Shown here one piece after another: positions 53,633 through 62,882 of a stretch of DNA of 64,000 nucleotides (positions within the stretch are counted from its first letter, which is position 1; each line of letters begins with the position of its first letter). The position numbers and the translations under genes are program-made. Below the pieces are notes generated by a model, which saw only the letters and a list, made by a program, of their open reading frames with translations, was not told where the DNA came from and searched no databases. Origin of the DNA: Nitrosomonas sp. (lineage in GTDB: Bacteria; Pseudomonadota; Gammaproteobacteria; Burkholderiales; Nitrosomonadaceae); the NCBI GenBank assembly GCA_028577615.1, contig JAJSDU010000006.1, forward strand, positions 8,147-72,146, written 5' to 3'.

Positions 53633-55318
53633 TTAGCCTTCACCGGAAATAACAATTTCTCCTGTTTCCAGCAGCAGAATCCGGTCAATTCCTTCCCGGC
53701 AGGCCGGCATAATCGGTAACAAGAGTATTGTTGTGCGATTCCGCATCACTGCCGTGAGCGCTTTGAACACATCGTCCGCCAACTCCTGCGCATGTCGCGG
53801 CCAGAGATCATCGATGATCAGGATCGGTGGATTTCTCAGAAAAGCGCGCGCGACAGCAACAAGCTGCCATTGCTTGCGCGTCAGGCTCGCGCCACTGTCA
53901 TCGATTCGTGTTTGCAAGCCCTCCGGCATGTCACGCACAAAACCCGCGACCCCGGTTGCCTGGATTGCATGCATAATGCCCGCTTCATGCGCGCAACCGG
54001 TATCACCATAAGCAATATTACCCGCGATGCGATCACTGAGAACAACCGGAATACCGGAAATGACCGCAAACTGCGCGAGCAAATCGCAATGTCTGATCCG
54101 GCCGTAATCATGTCCGTCCAGCTTTATTTCACCCGTTGCCGGTGGACTGAAGCCCAGCAACAAATCCATGAGCAGCAATCTTGCCGCGCTGTCATCAGTA
54201 ACCAGAGCGATCGTCTCCCCCGGTCTGATGTTCAAATTGAGTGTATACGGCCGGCATGAAGCTTTTTCACCGCATCGCACATGCACCTGATCCAGCGTTA
54301 ATTCTCCGCGTACTTCAGTTAAACTGACAGTGCCATGCGCTGATATTGCGGCAAGATCAAACACTGCAAGCAATTGCTCCAGTTGTCGCTGTATCAGTCC
54401 AGGTACACGGGACACTCCGGCCAGACGACTGATGGGCATTACCAGCAACAACATGATGGCGATGAAGGCACCGGCCTGGTCAATCGATAATGTATTGTCA
54501 ATAACCTGTTGCATCAGCAGATAAACCATCGCTATGCCAATCAGGACAATCAATAGCTGACAGAGCATTGCAGCGAACGCCTTATAGTCATTTTGTTGAT
54601 TCTCGCTGTTCAGAATGGACTGGGCGGTACTGCCGAGATGCTGGCACTCCTGCTGTTGTCCGCCCAACAGTTGAATATGGCGAAAGTTCTCGAGACAATG
54701 GCGCAAGCGGTCTGTCAGCCCGGTATTAGCGGGCTCGGCGTTTTGCATACCGGCATCGGAATAGCATTTTTGCTGGCCGGTTGTAACCTGAAGCATCAGA
54801 AAAACAAAAGGAATCAGCAGGCAAATCAGTATCGCAATTTCCCTATTCAAATAAAAAAGGCATGCAATCAGTCCTGCAACGGCAAGCGTATCCCGCATCA
54901 ATACAGTCAGTGTTTGCATGCTTGTCTTCGATATCGACCGGGCATGGTGTAATGCCGCATGAGCAGCATGATTTTCGTCCGCGGATTGATAATACCGCAC
55001 GGGCAGACGAAGCAATTTGTCAAACAATACGCTGTTCAGTTGCATAACGAGCTGTTTGTCTGCTTTTCTCATCCAGTACTGGCCGATATATCCGGAAACA
55101 CTGTAAATGATGACAAGTATAATAAAAACGAGCAGTGCGGTTTTCGCACATGATTCGTCCTGTTCGATCAAGGCGGCGTGCAGAATGCGCTGAATCTGTA
55201 TCGGCAGGAAGGCCATTGTTGCTGCCATGGTTATCATGGCCAGCGCGGCCCAGAAAACAGAATGCCCGCAGGCTGTCATCATTCTTGCAAGACGCCGGTA
55301 ATAGTGTACTTGAATCAT
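53633..55318 (-). CDS. ABC exporter-like protein with degenerate ATPase domain
   Basis: A 561-residue half-transporter-like protein: about six membrane helices in 1-310, then an ABC domain (about 335-561). The ATPase fold is recognisable but its motifs are lost: the Walker A place reads V-T-D-D-S-A-A-R-L-L (372-382) without G-K-S/T; the Q-loop has no Gln (V-I-S-G-I-P-V-V-L-S-D); the signature reads A-S-L-T-R-K-Q-W-Q; Walker B ends I-D-D-L-W with Asp for the catalytic Glu; and the H-loop His is missing (L-L-L-P-I-M-P). The frame has no stops and is full length, so it is not a plain pseudogene. It lies opposite to the polysaccharide genes around it. Confidence 0.85.
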   Translation of the reverse strand: MIQVHYYRRLARMMTACGHSVFWAALAMITMAATMAFLPIQIQRILHAALIEQDESCAKTALLVFIILVIIYSVSGYIGQYWMRKADKQLVMQLNSVLFDKLLRLPVRYYQSADENHAAHAALHHARSISKTSMQTLTVLMRDTLAVAGLIACLFYLNREIAILICLLIPFVFLMLQVTTGQQKCYSDAGMQNAEPANTGLTDRLRHCLENFRHIQLLGGQQQECQHLGSTAQSILNSENQQNDYKAFAAMLCQLLIVLIGIAMVYLLMQQVIDNTLSIDQAGAFIAIMLLLVMPISRLAGVSRVPGLIQRQLEQLLAVFDLAAISAHGTVSLTEVRGELTLDQVHVRCGEKASCRPYTLNLNIRPGETIALVTDDSAARLLLMDLLLGFSPPATGEIKLDGHDYGRIRHCDLLAQFAVISGIPVVLSDRIAGNIAYGDTGCAHEAGIMHAIQATGVAGFVRDMPEGLQTRIDDSGASLTRKQWQLVAVARAFLRNPPILIIDDLWPRHAQELADDVFKALTAVMRNRTTILLLPIMPACREGIDRILLLETGEIVISGEG

Positions 55319-55550
55319 GGACCTGTGATTTATTTAATGTCTCTCATTGTGAGACATTATTTTAAGTCAGAAGCAGCGATTCTCGCTGCAAGTTTTATAG
55401 CGTAGATATAGTACAATGCGCATTTCACTTAATCTCAGTCGGGAAATCACGCATACTGCTTATTTTAGTCAGCATCCGGCGCGCGCCTGAACTTGACATT
55501 TACCCGCATACCGTATCGCACTGCTCTGATTTAACGGAATAAACGAAGTG

Positions 55551-56477
55551 ATGCAATCAACACAACAGATCGAAGAAAATAACATTCAGCAGCGTACGCC
55601 ACAGAGAAAAGGCATTGTGCTTGCCGGTGGTTCAGGAACAAGACTTTACCCGGTGACCAAGACTGTTTCCAAGCAGCTGTTACCGGTTTTCGACAAGCCC
55701 ATGGTCTATTATCCGCTCAGCACACTGATGCTCGCTGGTATACGCGATCTGCTGATTATATCAACACCGCAGGATATCGCCGATTATGAACTGTTGCTCG
55801 GTAACGGGCATCAATGGGGATTGAATATCGCTTACGCGATTCAACCCGAACCAGGCGGACTGGCGCAGGCTTTTCTCATTGGCGAATCCTTCATCGGTAA
55901 TGATTGTTCGGCCCTTGTGCTCGGCGACAATATTTTCTATGGCCATGATTTCTGTCATTTACTGTCCAACGCCATGCAGAAAACATCCGGCGCCAGTGTC
56001 TTCGCTTATCATGTGCAGGATCCCGAACGTTATGGCGTAGTCGAGTTTGATACACAGGGACAGGTATTGAGTCTGGAAGAGAAACCGTTGAATCCGAAAT
56101 CGAATTATGCAGTAACCGGACTATATTTTTATGACCGCAATGTTGTTGATTACGCCAAAAGCATTAAGCCTTCGCATCGCAACGAACTGGAAATCACGGA
56201 TGTTAACCGGATTTATATGGAGCATTCAGCGCTGAATGTTGAAATCATGGGGCGCGGTTATGCCTGGCTGGATACCGGAACGCACGAATCACTGCTCGAA
56301 GCAAGTCATTTTGTAGCGACGATAGAACATAGGCAGGGATTAAAAATTGCCTGCCCGGAAGAAATTGCTTTCCGTCAGGGCTGGATTGACGCCGCACAGC
56401 TGGAAGCACTCGCAATGCCCTTAGCGAAGAACGGTTACGGCCAGTATCTGCTGCAAGTCCTCAAGCGCAAACATTAA
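55551..56477 (+). CDS. rfbA: Glucose-1-phosphate thymidylyltransferase
   Basis: A 308-residue RmlA with [27 protein letters not shown], the L-G-D-N-I-F-Y-G motif and the [19 protein letters not shown] segment. It makes dTDP-glucose, the first step of dTDP-rhamnose. A GTG at 55548 directly precedes the ATG. rfbC follows by 13 bases; rfbB and rfbD are not in the window. Confidence 0.95.
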   Translation: MQSTQQIEENNIQQRTPQRKGIVLAGGSGTRLYPVTKTVSKQLLPVFDKPMVYYPLSTLMLAGIRDLLIISTPQDIADYELLLGNGHQWGLNIAYAIQPEPGGLAQAFLIGESFIGNDCSALVLGDNIFYGHDFCHLLSNAMQKTSGASVFAYHVQDPERYGVVEFDTQGQVLSLEEKPLNPKSNYAVTGLYFYDRNVVDYAKSIKPSHRNELEITDVNRIYMEHSALNVEIMGRGYAWLDTGTHESLLEASHFVATIEHRQGLKIACPEEIAFRQGWIDAAQLEALAMPLAKNGYGQYLLQVLKRKH

Positions 56478-56490
56478 AGAGCCTTAAAGC

Positions 56491-57048
56491 ATGAATGCGA
56501 CACAACTGGCAATACCCGATGTTTATCTTCTGCAACCGGAAGTTTTTGGCGATACGCGTGGCTTCTTCTATGAAAGCTTCAATCAACGGCAATTTGATCA
56601 AATTATTGGCAAACACGCGGCTTTCGTGCAAAACAATCATTCCCGCTCGATGAAAAATGTACTGCGCGGCCTGCATTATCAAATAAGACAACCGCAAGGC
56701 AAGCTCGTGCGTGTCGTTGCGGGGGAAGTGTACGATGTTGCCGTTGATTTGCGCCATTCTTCGCCGACTTTTGGTCAATGGGTGGGTGAAATACTGAGCG
56801 CCGAGAACAAAAAGCAGCTTTGGATACCGGAAGGATTTGCGCACGGTTTTGTTGTGCTCTCGGATTATGCCGAATTTCTGTACCAGACTACCGACTACTG
56901 GGCACCTGAACATGAACGCTGCATTATCTGGAACGATCCCACACTCGCCATCGACTGGCCTGTTGATGGAGAACCGGCGCTTTCCGCCAAGGATGCGCAG
57001 GGTAAATCATTCAAAATGGCGGAAATCTATACGGATAGTCAGACGTAG
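56491..57048 (+). CDS. rfbC: dTDP-4-dehydrorhamnose 3,5-epimerase
   Basis: A 185-residue RmlC. Catalytic His H62 lies in V-L-R-G-L-H-Y-Q and Tyr Y131 in E-F-L-Y-Q-T-T, with R-G-F-F-Y-E-S-F and the I-P-E-G-F-A-H-G-F jellyroll strand present. It is the third enzyme of dTDP-rhamnose synthesis and follows rfbA by 13 bases, so they form a unit. Confidence 0.95.
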   Translation: MNATQLAIPDVYLLQPEVFGDTRGFFYESFNQRQFDQIIGKHAAFVQNNHSRSMKNVLRGLHYQIRQPQGKLVRVVAGEVYDVAVDLRHSSPTFGQWVGEILSAENKKQLWIPEGFAHGFVVLSDYAEFLYQTTDYWAPEHERCIIWNDPTLAIDWPVDGEPALSAKDAQGKSFKMAEIYTDSQT

Positions 57049-57081
57049 CTCACGATCTCTCTATCACCTGGCGGATTGCTG

Positions 57082-58434
57082 ATGGTTAAACAAAAATCAG
57101 TCTATGTATGCACCGAATGCGGCGGACAAACCTTGAAATGGCAAGGTCAGTGCCCGCACTGCCAGTCATGGAATACGCTTGTTGAAACCGCGACCGGGAA
57201 GGAAATTTCACGTTTCAGCCCGGTATCCGATACTGACCAGCTACAAAATCTGTGTGATATTGAAACGCAGGAAGAACCGCGCTACTCCACCGGCATTTCC
57301 GAATTGGACCGCGTACTCGGCGGCGGTATGGTGCGCGGCGGCGTAGTGCTGCTCGGCGGCGATCCGGGTATCGGTAAATCCACGTTATTGCTGCAAGCGC
57401 TGGCGCATATGTCTGCTGACTGTAAAGTGCTGTATATCAGCGGCGAAGAATCCGCCCAGCAGGTAGCGCTTCGCGCCAGAAGACTTGCGCTCAATGTTCA
57501 ATCCGTACCACTTCTCGCAGAAATACAGCTGGAAAAAATACAGCAGATGTTGAATGAGCATCAACCACGCGTAGCCGTGATTGATTCGATTCAAACGATT
57601 TATTCGGAAACACTTCAGTCCGCGCCCGGCTCAGTCGCGCAAGTACGCGAATGTGCCGCGCAGCTCACGCGGCAAGCCAAGTCCAGCGGCACTGCGATTA
57701 TTCTCATCGGTCATGTAACAAAAGAAGGTGCCCTGGCAGGACCTCGCGTACTGGAGCATATGGTGGATACCGTTTTGTATTTCGAAGGTGATATGCATTC
57801 AAGCTTCCGCCTGATCCGCGCTTTCAAGAACCGTTTTGGCGCGGTCAATGAACTGGGTGTCTTTGCCATGAGCGAAAAGGGGCTGCGCGAAGTCAAAAAT
57901 CCATCGGCTTTATTTCTGTCGCATCATGGTGGTCAGGTGGCCGGCTCGTGTGTCATGGTGACGCAAGAAGGCACACGCCCGCTGCTGGTTGAAATACAAG
58001 CCCTTGTCGATGAAGCGCGTGCGCCGCACGCCAAACGTTTATGCGTTGGTCTGGAACAAAACCGGTTGGCCATGTTGCTGGCCGTATTGCACCGTCATGC
58101 CGGCATTCCCTGTTTTGATCAGGATGTTTTCGTCAACGCTGTTGGTGGCGTCAAAATTACAGAGCCCGGCGCGGATCTCGCCATACTGCTGGCCATTGTT
58201 TCGTCGCTGAAAAACAAGCCTTTGGCGGAAAAGATGGTGGTTATCGGCGAAGTAGGACTCGCAGGTGAAGTCCGCCCCGTTCAGCGTGGGCAGGAGCGAT
58301 TAAAGGAAGCCGCCAAGCTTGGATTTATCCGCGCTATCATTCCTCAGGCGAACAAACCCAAACACCCTATATCCGGTATGGAAATCATCGCTGTCAATAA
58401 TGTATATGATGCTGTTGGCCGGATGTATGATTGA
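57082..58434 (+). CDS. radA: DNA repair protein RadA
   Basis: A 450-residue RadA (Sms). The zinc finger is C10-x2-C13 with C24-x2-C27; Walker A is G-G-D-P-G-I-G-K-S at 92-100; the RadA-specific K-N-R-F-G follows; and the C-terminal Lon-like domain is complete. RadA helps process recombination intermediates and branch migration. The ATG at 57082 is preferred to a TTG at 57076. Its last eight bases overlap the start of the next gene. Confidence 0.95.
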   Translation: MVKQKSVYVCTECGGQTLKWQGQCPHCQSWNTLVETATGKEISRFSPVSDTDQLQNLCDIETQEEPRYSTGISELDRVLGGGMVRGGVVLLGGDPGIGKSTLLLQALAHMSADCKVLYISGEESAQQVALRARRLALNVQSVPLLAEIQLEKIQQMLNEHQPRVAVIDSIQTIYSETLQSAPGSVAQVRECAAQLTRQAKSSGTAIILIGHVTKEGALAGPRVLEHMVDTVLYFEGDMHSSFRLIRAFKNRFGAVNELGVFAMSEKGLREVKNPSALFLSHHGGQVAGSCVMVTQEGTRPLLVEIQALVDEARAPHAKRLCVGLEQNRLAMLLAVLHRHAGIPCFDQDVFVNAVGGVKITEPGADLAILLAIVSSLKNKPLAEKMVVIGEVGLAGEVRPVQRGQERLKEAAKLGFIRAIIPQANKPKHPISGMEIIAVNNVYDAVGRMYD

Positions 58435-59260
58435 AACCGGCTACAAACAGCATTTAAAAAGACTGAATCGAAGAGTACTGCGACAGCTATATTTTCTAGG
58501 CGCACTTTCTTTCCTTGTTATACTGATTGCAGCCGCACTGCCGCCGATCGCACAACCCCATGATTACCACGGATTCGCTGATCAGCGGTCGCTGCTGGGC
58601 ATTCCTAATTTCATGAACGTGGCTTCCAACCTTGCCATTCTGTTCAGTGGAATCGCTGGTTTGGTATGTCTTCGACATGCAACGAACGGCAAACATGGAT
58701 TCGATCGGCAACCGTTTAAAACTTCCACGGAGGTGTGGCCGTATCGGATTTTTTTTCTCGGCACTATCATGACCGCCATGGGGTCAGCCAGCTACCATTG
58801 GCACCCCGATAATGTCACACTGCTCTGGGATCGCCTGCCTCTCGCTATCGGCATTATGGCGATGCTTGCCGCGGCACTGTCTGACCGTGTCGACCCCAAG
58901 CTCGGATTACATTTATTACCTGTGCTCGTGTCAATAGGTGCGGCAAGCGTATTGTACTGGTATTGGAGCGAACAGCAGGGTATCGGTAACCTGAATTTTT
59001 ATATCGTTATACAGTTCTATTCATTATTACTCATAGCATTCCTGAACCTGATGCTGCCCGCAGCTTACACACACGGCGACATGGTGCTCAAGGCCATAGG
59101 GCTTTACGCGCTGGCAAAAATGGCTGAAACATTTGATCAGCAGATTTTCGCCCTGGGACAGATAGTCAGCGGCCACACCTTGAAGCACTTGATAGCAGCG
59201 CTGGCGATCTGGTGGATTGTACGTATGCTGCAGAAAAGATCGTTAACGATTGATCGATGA
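58427..59260 (+). CDS. CREST/alkaline-ceramidase-like membrane hydrolase
   Basis: A 277-residue membrane protein with about seven helices. It carries the CREST superfamily residues: S120-x3-H124 in G-S-A-S-Y-H-W-H, D135 in L-W-D-R-L-P, and H250-x3-H254 in G-H-T-L-K-H. These are the zinc-site residues of alkaline ceramidases and PAQR-type receptors. The natural substrate may be a lipid amide; sphingolipids are rare in such bacteria, so ceramidase activity is not assumed. The ATG at 58427 lies inside the radA end; earlier in-frame starts lie well inside radA. The eight-base overlap implies translational coupling. Confidence 0.78.
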   Translation: MIETGYKQHLKRLNRRVLRQLYFLGALSFLVILIAAALPPIAQPHDYHGFADQRSLLGIPNFMNVASNLAILFSGIAGLVCLRHATNGKHGFDRQPFKTSTEVWPYRIFFLGTIMTAMGSASYHWHPDNVTLLWDRLPLAIGIMAMLAAALSDRVDPKLGLHLLPVLVSIGAASVLYWYWSEQQGIGNLNFYIVIQFYSLLLIAFLNLMLPAAYTHGDMVLKAIGLYALAKMAETFDQQIFALGQIVSGHTLKHLIAALAIWWIVRMLQKRSLTIDR

Positions 59261-59333
59261 CAATCTGATGAGACTCATATCAAGCACCTGATGAATATGC
59301 AATAATGAGCTTGTTCTATCAGCAAAATATAGC

Positions 59334-60482
59334 ATGAACACCCCTGATCATATCAGAAATCGCCTGTTGCAAAGCAAACTCGATGATTTGATCAGGCATG
59401 CAAAAGATAACGAAAAAAAGCAGGCACAGTACGAGACCTTCGGTTTTGAAATTATCGATGCGAACACGCCAGCAGAGCTGCGTTATTTATTATTGTCACA
59501 ACTGAAAGTGCGCTTTCAGTTGCAAAATGTTGTGCTGTGCCTCATTGATCAACATAAGGATGCGGCGCGCCTGTTCTTCGATCAGGATGAGAAATCCCGA
59601 CCGAATTATGAAAACAGACTGCGGATACTTGATATTATCCACGATTCCAAAGTCATAGATACATTGCACCAAGCATCATTAACAGGCGCGGATGTCCTTG
59701 AAAAATATCACTGGATGATCACTGACCTGAAAAACAGAGCCCTTTTAAAAAGTGCCGCATACCTTCCGTTAGTGCGTAGAAAACGCATTATCGGTGCGTT
59801 ACTGCTCCTGAGTCATGACGCAAAACGATATCCGCAAGGCATTGGTACGTTTTTTCTGCAAAAATTATCCGCCATGATCGCAGTGGCCATTGAGAACTGC
59901 CTCAATCAGCAGCGACTCAGGGAAATCAGCTATCAGGACGTACTGACCCGGGTTTATAATCGCCGATACTTTGATTTGCGCTTAAAGGACGAAATTGCAC
60001 GCAGCCTGCGCTGGAAAGATGATCTGGTGTGCATGTTTCTCGATGTGGATTATTTTAAACGCATTAATGACACCTATGGCCATCAGATCGGCGATGATGT
60101 TTTAGTACACATAGCCAGTCTGATAAAAATGCAGGTACGCGCTTGCGACATTGTGGCCCGCTACGGCGGAGAAGAATTTGTCGTTGTCCTTCCGGCGACA
60201 TCGCTGCAATCCGCTCACGAAATAGCCGAGCGTTTGCGCCAGTCGGTTTACTCGAATTTACACGATTTCCAAGGCGAACAATTCCGGGTATCCATTTCGA
60301 TTGGCATGGCCAATCTGCAAAGCACCAGTACATCGCCACTGCAGGAGAAACCGAATTGCGAATCAATCGGAACGCTATTGCTCGCCAGGGCGGATGCAGC
60401 CTTATATCAGGCAAAAGAAGGCGGCAGAAATCAGATTGCGGTATTTGCCAATGACGATATGAAACAGCAACCCCCTCACTGA
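59334..60482 (+). CDS. Diguanylate cyclase with GAF-like sensor domain
   Basis: A 382-residue protein: an N-terminal helix, a GAF-like/DUF484-like sensor region (about 45-190), and a GGDEF domain with G-G-E-E-F at 278-282. The inhibitory I-site R-x-x-D is present (R-A-C-D at 269-272, five residues before). It makes c-di-GMP from two GTP and should be product-inhibited. The sensor ligand is unknown. A c-di-GMP phosphodiesterase is encoded nearby on the opposite strand, with a small lipoprotein gene between them. Confidence 0.92.
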   Translation: MNTPDHIRNRLLQSKLDDLIRHAKDNEKKQAQYETFGFEIIDANTPAELRYLLLSQLKVRFQLQNVVLCLIDQHKDAARLFFDQDEKSRPNYENRLRILDIIHDSKVIDTLHQASLTGADVLEKYHWMITDLKNRALLKSAAYLPLVRRKRIIGALLLLSHDAKRYPQGIGTFFLQKLSAMIAVAIENCLNQQRLREISYQDVLTRVYNRRYFDLRLKDEIARSLRWKDDLVCMFLDVDYFKRINDTYGHQIGDDVLVHIASLIKMQVRACDIVARYGGEEFVVVLPATSLQSAHEIAERLRQSVYSNLHDFQGEQFRVSISIGMANLQSTSTSPLQEKPNCESIGTLLLARADAALYQAKEGGRNQIAVFANDDMKQQPPH

Positions 60483-60580
60483 CACTCATAGTAACTGCAT
60501 CACAATTGCACAAAGAATGTACCACCCCGTTACCGCCCTTAGACGAGCTTCATTTGCATTCCATCGCGCAGAGGAGTTGT

Positions 60581-60594
60581 TTGATTAAGATCAA
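60581..60594. promoter_or_regulatory. Perfect FNR/ANR box
   Basis: TTGAT-TAAG-ATCAA matches the FNR consensus at all ten defined bases. It is centred 71.5 bp before the start point predicted from TATAAT at 60647-60652 and 41.5 bp before that from TAGTAT at 60617-60622; both distances are known activating positions. The gene downstream is the 63-residue lipoprotein. Confidence 0.7.
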
Positions 60595-60646
60595 TATGAC
60601 TCAGAATCTTAATCGATAGTATGCAGCTGCTGTTAAAAGCAAATCC

Positions 60647-60652
60647 TATAAT
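60647..60652 (+). promoter_or_regulatory. -10 element before small lipoprotein gene
   Basis: Perfect TATAAT with no good -35, as expected for an activator-dependent promoter such as an FNR-activated one. The transcript would begin about 12 bases before the ATG. Confidence 0.45.
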
Positions 60653-60670
60653 GCGTACAAGGGGAGTTTT

Positions 60671-60862
60671 ATGAAATTTAGAAATTTTTTAGCTTTATCG
60701 ATCGCTTTGATGTTGATTGCGTGTGGCGGCAGACCCACTGCACCGGAAACACCCGATCCTGATGCCTATGGCAAAACCATTCAGCCCTTCCACCAAATAC
60801 CTTCTGGCGACCAGGAAGGTAGCGGCAAAGCCAGGTCGATTGACTCAGATTCGACTTATTAG
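60671..60862 (+). CDS. Small lipoprotein under probable FNR control
   Basis: The 63-residue protein has a lipoprotein signal ending L-I-A-C18, then a short Pro-, Asp- and Gly-rich tail with no domain I know. It would be anchored in the inner or outer membrane; G19 after the cysteine gives no inner-membrane retention signal. A strong GGGGAG ribosome binding site lies four bases before the ATG. A perfect FNR box is upstream. A 7-bp inverted repeat (CCATAGC at 60877, GCTATGG at 60904) follows and may help termination. Function unknown. Confidence 0.75.
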   Translation: MKFRNFLALSIALMLIACGGRPTAPETPDPDAYGKTIQPFHQIPSGDQEGSGKARSIDSDSTY

Positions 60863-60937
60863 GACGGCTTTTTACTCCATAGCGTTTTTTCTGTTGATTA
60901 AATGCTATGGCATTCAGCAAATAGAGCAACGGGTGTG

Positions 60938-62170
60938 TTAAGCGGAATCGCTAAGCAGCCTCTCCTGTCGCACACGATCATTCCACTCATGCATCCACGA
61001 TATAAAGTTACCGGCCAGTAACGGTTTGGATACAAAATTACCCTGCGCATAGTCACAACCTGTCTGTTGCAAAAAAAGCCAATCCTTTTCATCTGCAACA
61101 CCTTCCGCCACGACTTCCATACCCAGCTGCTTAGCCATGGAAAGGCTTGCATCATAGATTGCACGCAGTGTTTCATCCGCCCAGGCGCGGTGCACAAAGC
61201 CTTGATCAATCTTGAGCTCATCAAAAGGAATATCGCGTAGTTGCGCCATTGACGAATGCCCGGTGCCGAAATCATCAATCGACAGATGAAAACGTTTCAG
61301 CCGCAATCGCGTCAAAATTTCCAGAGGGACCCGTGCGTCTGCACTCATCAACTGGCTTTCAGTCACTTCAAGTACAATATTCTGAGGCGAGAGACCGTTG
61401 TCGATCGCAAGATTGACAACAAGATCCTGGAAATTCAGCGATGCCAGATTATCCATGGAAACATTGATCGCCACCCGCAACACGTAACCACTTTCATGCC
61501 AGACCCTGGCCTGCGCCAATGCCTGACTCAGCACCAAAGAAGTCAGATCGTTGATCAACCCCTCTTGCTCTGCCGTCTTGATAAACTGATCCGGAAATAC
61601 CAGTCCATCGGTTGGATGCTGCCAGCGCACCAATGTCTCAGCACCAATCACTGCACCGGTCTTCACGGCTACCTTGGGCTGATAATAATTCACCAGCTCG
61701 CGATTGGATATTGCGTTTTTCAAAGCGGCGGCATCATAGTTTTTTTTGACCGTTGAGGGTGCTTGATCATTCCCCTCTGGCGGAGCCCATTTTTTTATCA
61801 GATTAACCAGTTTGTCCGGACTGACCGGTTTATGGAGATAACCCAGCATCGTTATCTGATGTGCATGCACGAGCTTCTCTGCCGTTTTCAGCATACGTTC
61901 GTCTTCCCCGCTGACGAGCACAAGACTACCTTGATAGCGCCTTTCAACCAGATACCTTACAAATTCAATGCCATCCATATCCGGCATATTGAGATCCAAC
62001 AGAATCAAATCAGGTCGCGTTTGAGGATGATCGATCTTTTTAAGCGCATCGGGTCCGTTATCACAAGCCACAATTGATTTAAAACCATGGTTGACGAGCA
62101 TCTTGGTCAGCAGCTTCAGTATAAATGTGTCGTCGTCGACAAGCAGAATCTTAAGATCGACAGCTTCCAT
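60938..62170 (-). CDS. REC-EAL response regulator (c-di-GMP phosphodiesterase)
   Basis: A 410-residue protein with a receiver domain (D-D-D at 12-14, phospho-acceptor D59) and an EAL domain. The EAL motif reads E-T-L (178-180), and the metal and catalytic set is intact: N236, E268 in L-E-V-T-E-S, D299-D300 in D-D-F-G-T-G, K320, and E in V-V-A-E-G-V. It should cut c-di-GMP under control of an unknown histidine kinase; none is adjacent. It faces the cyclase gene across the small lipoprotein gene. Confidence 0.93.
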   Translation of the reverse strand: MEAVDLKILLVDDDTFILKLLTKMLVNHGFKSIVACDNGPDALKKIDHPQTRPDLILLDLNMPDMDGIEFVRYLVERRYQGSLVLVSGEDERMLKTAEKLVHAHQITMLGYLHKPVSPDKLVNLIKKWAPPEGNDQAPSTVKKNYDAAALKNAISNRELVNYYQPKVAVKTGAVIGAETLVRWQHPTDGLVFPDQFIKTAEQEGLINDLTSLVLSQALAQARVWHESGYVLRVAINVSMDNLASLNFQDLVVNLAIDNGLSPQNIVLEVTESQLMSADARVPLEILTRLRLKRFHLSIDDFGTGHSSMAQLRDIPFDELKIDQGFVHRAWADETLRAIYDASLSMAKQLGMEVVAEGVADEKDWLFLQQTGCDYAQGNFVSKPLLAGNFISWMHEWNDRVRQERLLSDSA

Positions 62171-62606
62171 TTTTTTCTTTTTCTTCGCGCTGTGGTATCG
62201 ATAACATGGAGACTAATTTTTTAATTTTATAAGCAGATAGTTAACGTTTAACTACTTATGAGCATAACAGTCAAAATTGATTTATACCAGTTTTTTTTCT
62301 CCGACATAATCGCATTAATCCGCCGCACCAGTCTACTTCAACAAAGCTTTTTATTTAACGCGAGAAACCCGCAGGTCGGGTTGTTTCTTTTGGATATCAA
62401 GACACAAACACACTTCACAGAACATCTGATAGTGTATCAACTCGACAGAAAGGAAAGACTGAAAAGCATCCTATTAGGCAATGCACATCAAAATAATAGC
62501 CCGACAGTATCCTGAATTCATGGCAGGTTGATCGAACAATAAAAAAGCCAGCTTAAGTTGACTTTCTTATTGTTTACTTCTATATATCAAGCACACATGT
62601 CACTTA
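62171..62606. other. 436-bp gap, no convincing gene
   Basis: An 85-codon open frame at 62258-62515 has no ribosome binding site, signal or known motif and I do not call it. A hairpin AACCCG-CAGGT-CGGGTT at 62366-62382 followed by GTTTCTTTT lies inside it and may be a terminator-like structure or part of a small RNA. The right end holds the terminator of the 91-codon gene on the minus strand. Confidence 0.45.
62540..62563 (-). terminator. Weak intrinsic terminator of the 91-codon gene
   Basis: On the minus strand AGTCA and TGGCT pair (one G-U) around an eight-base loop and run into TTTTTT. It lies 44 bases after the stop of the 62607-62882 gene and supports that gene being real. Confidence 0.5.
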
Positions 62607-62882
62607 TCATAAAATGGTCAAATAAAGCCACTCCAGATACATTAATGCCAGAAAAGCCAGGGGTGCCATCACGTAAGGCAGTAAATCGCTGCTGACGAGC
62701 CGATTGAACAATTTTTTAATGGCTTGCTTTAAATCGCACAAATACGTGCCAGCTTGCGCAGTTACTTCCTTTTTTTTCGATAAATTGATTTTGAAACGTA
62801 GCGTAGGCATTTTTCGATAAAAATCATAAAAATATATTTTATTGGTATCGGCATTACGCGTTTCAACATTAACCACAAACAC
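62607..62882 (-). CDS. Small membrane protein, unknown function
   Basis: I do not recognise this 91-residue protein. It has a polar, Lys-rich N-terminal two thirds and one C-terminal membrane helix (about 69-90, Y-V-M-A-P-L-A-F-L-A-L-M-Y-L), so it is probably tail-anchored with the rest in the cytoplasm. A GTG start is supported by a GGAG five bases ahead (C-C-G-G-A-G in the leader), and a terminator follows. The region is AT-rich. Confidence 0.5.
   Translation of the reverse strand: MFVVNVETRNADTNKIYFYDFYRKMPTLRFKINLSKKKEVTAQAGTYLCDLKQAIKKLFNRLVSSDLLPYVMAPLAFLALMYLEWLYLTIL

Noticed and set aside
62258-62515. 85-codon open frame in the gap after the REC-EAL gene
   Set aside because: No ribosome binding site, no motif, and a hairpin lies in its middle; not enough support for a gene.
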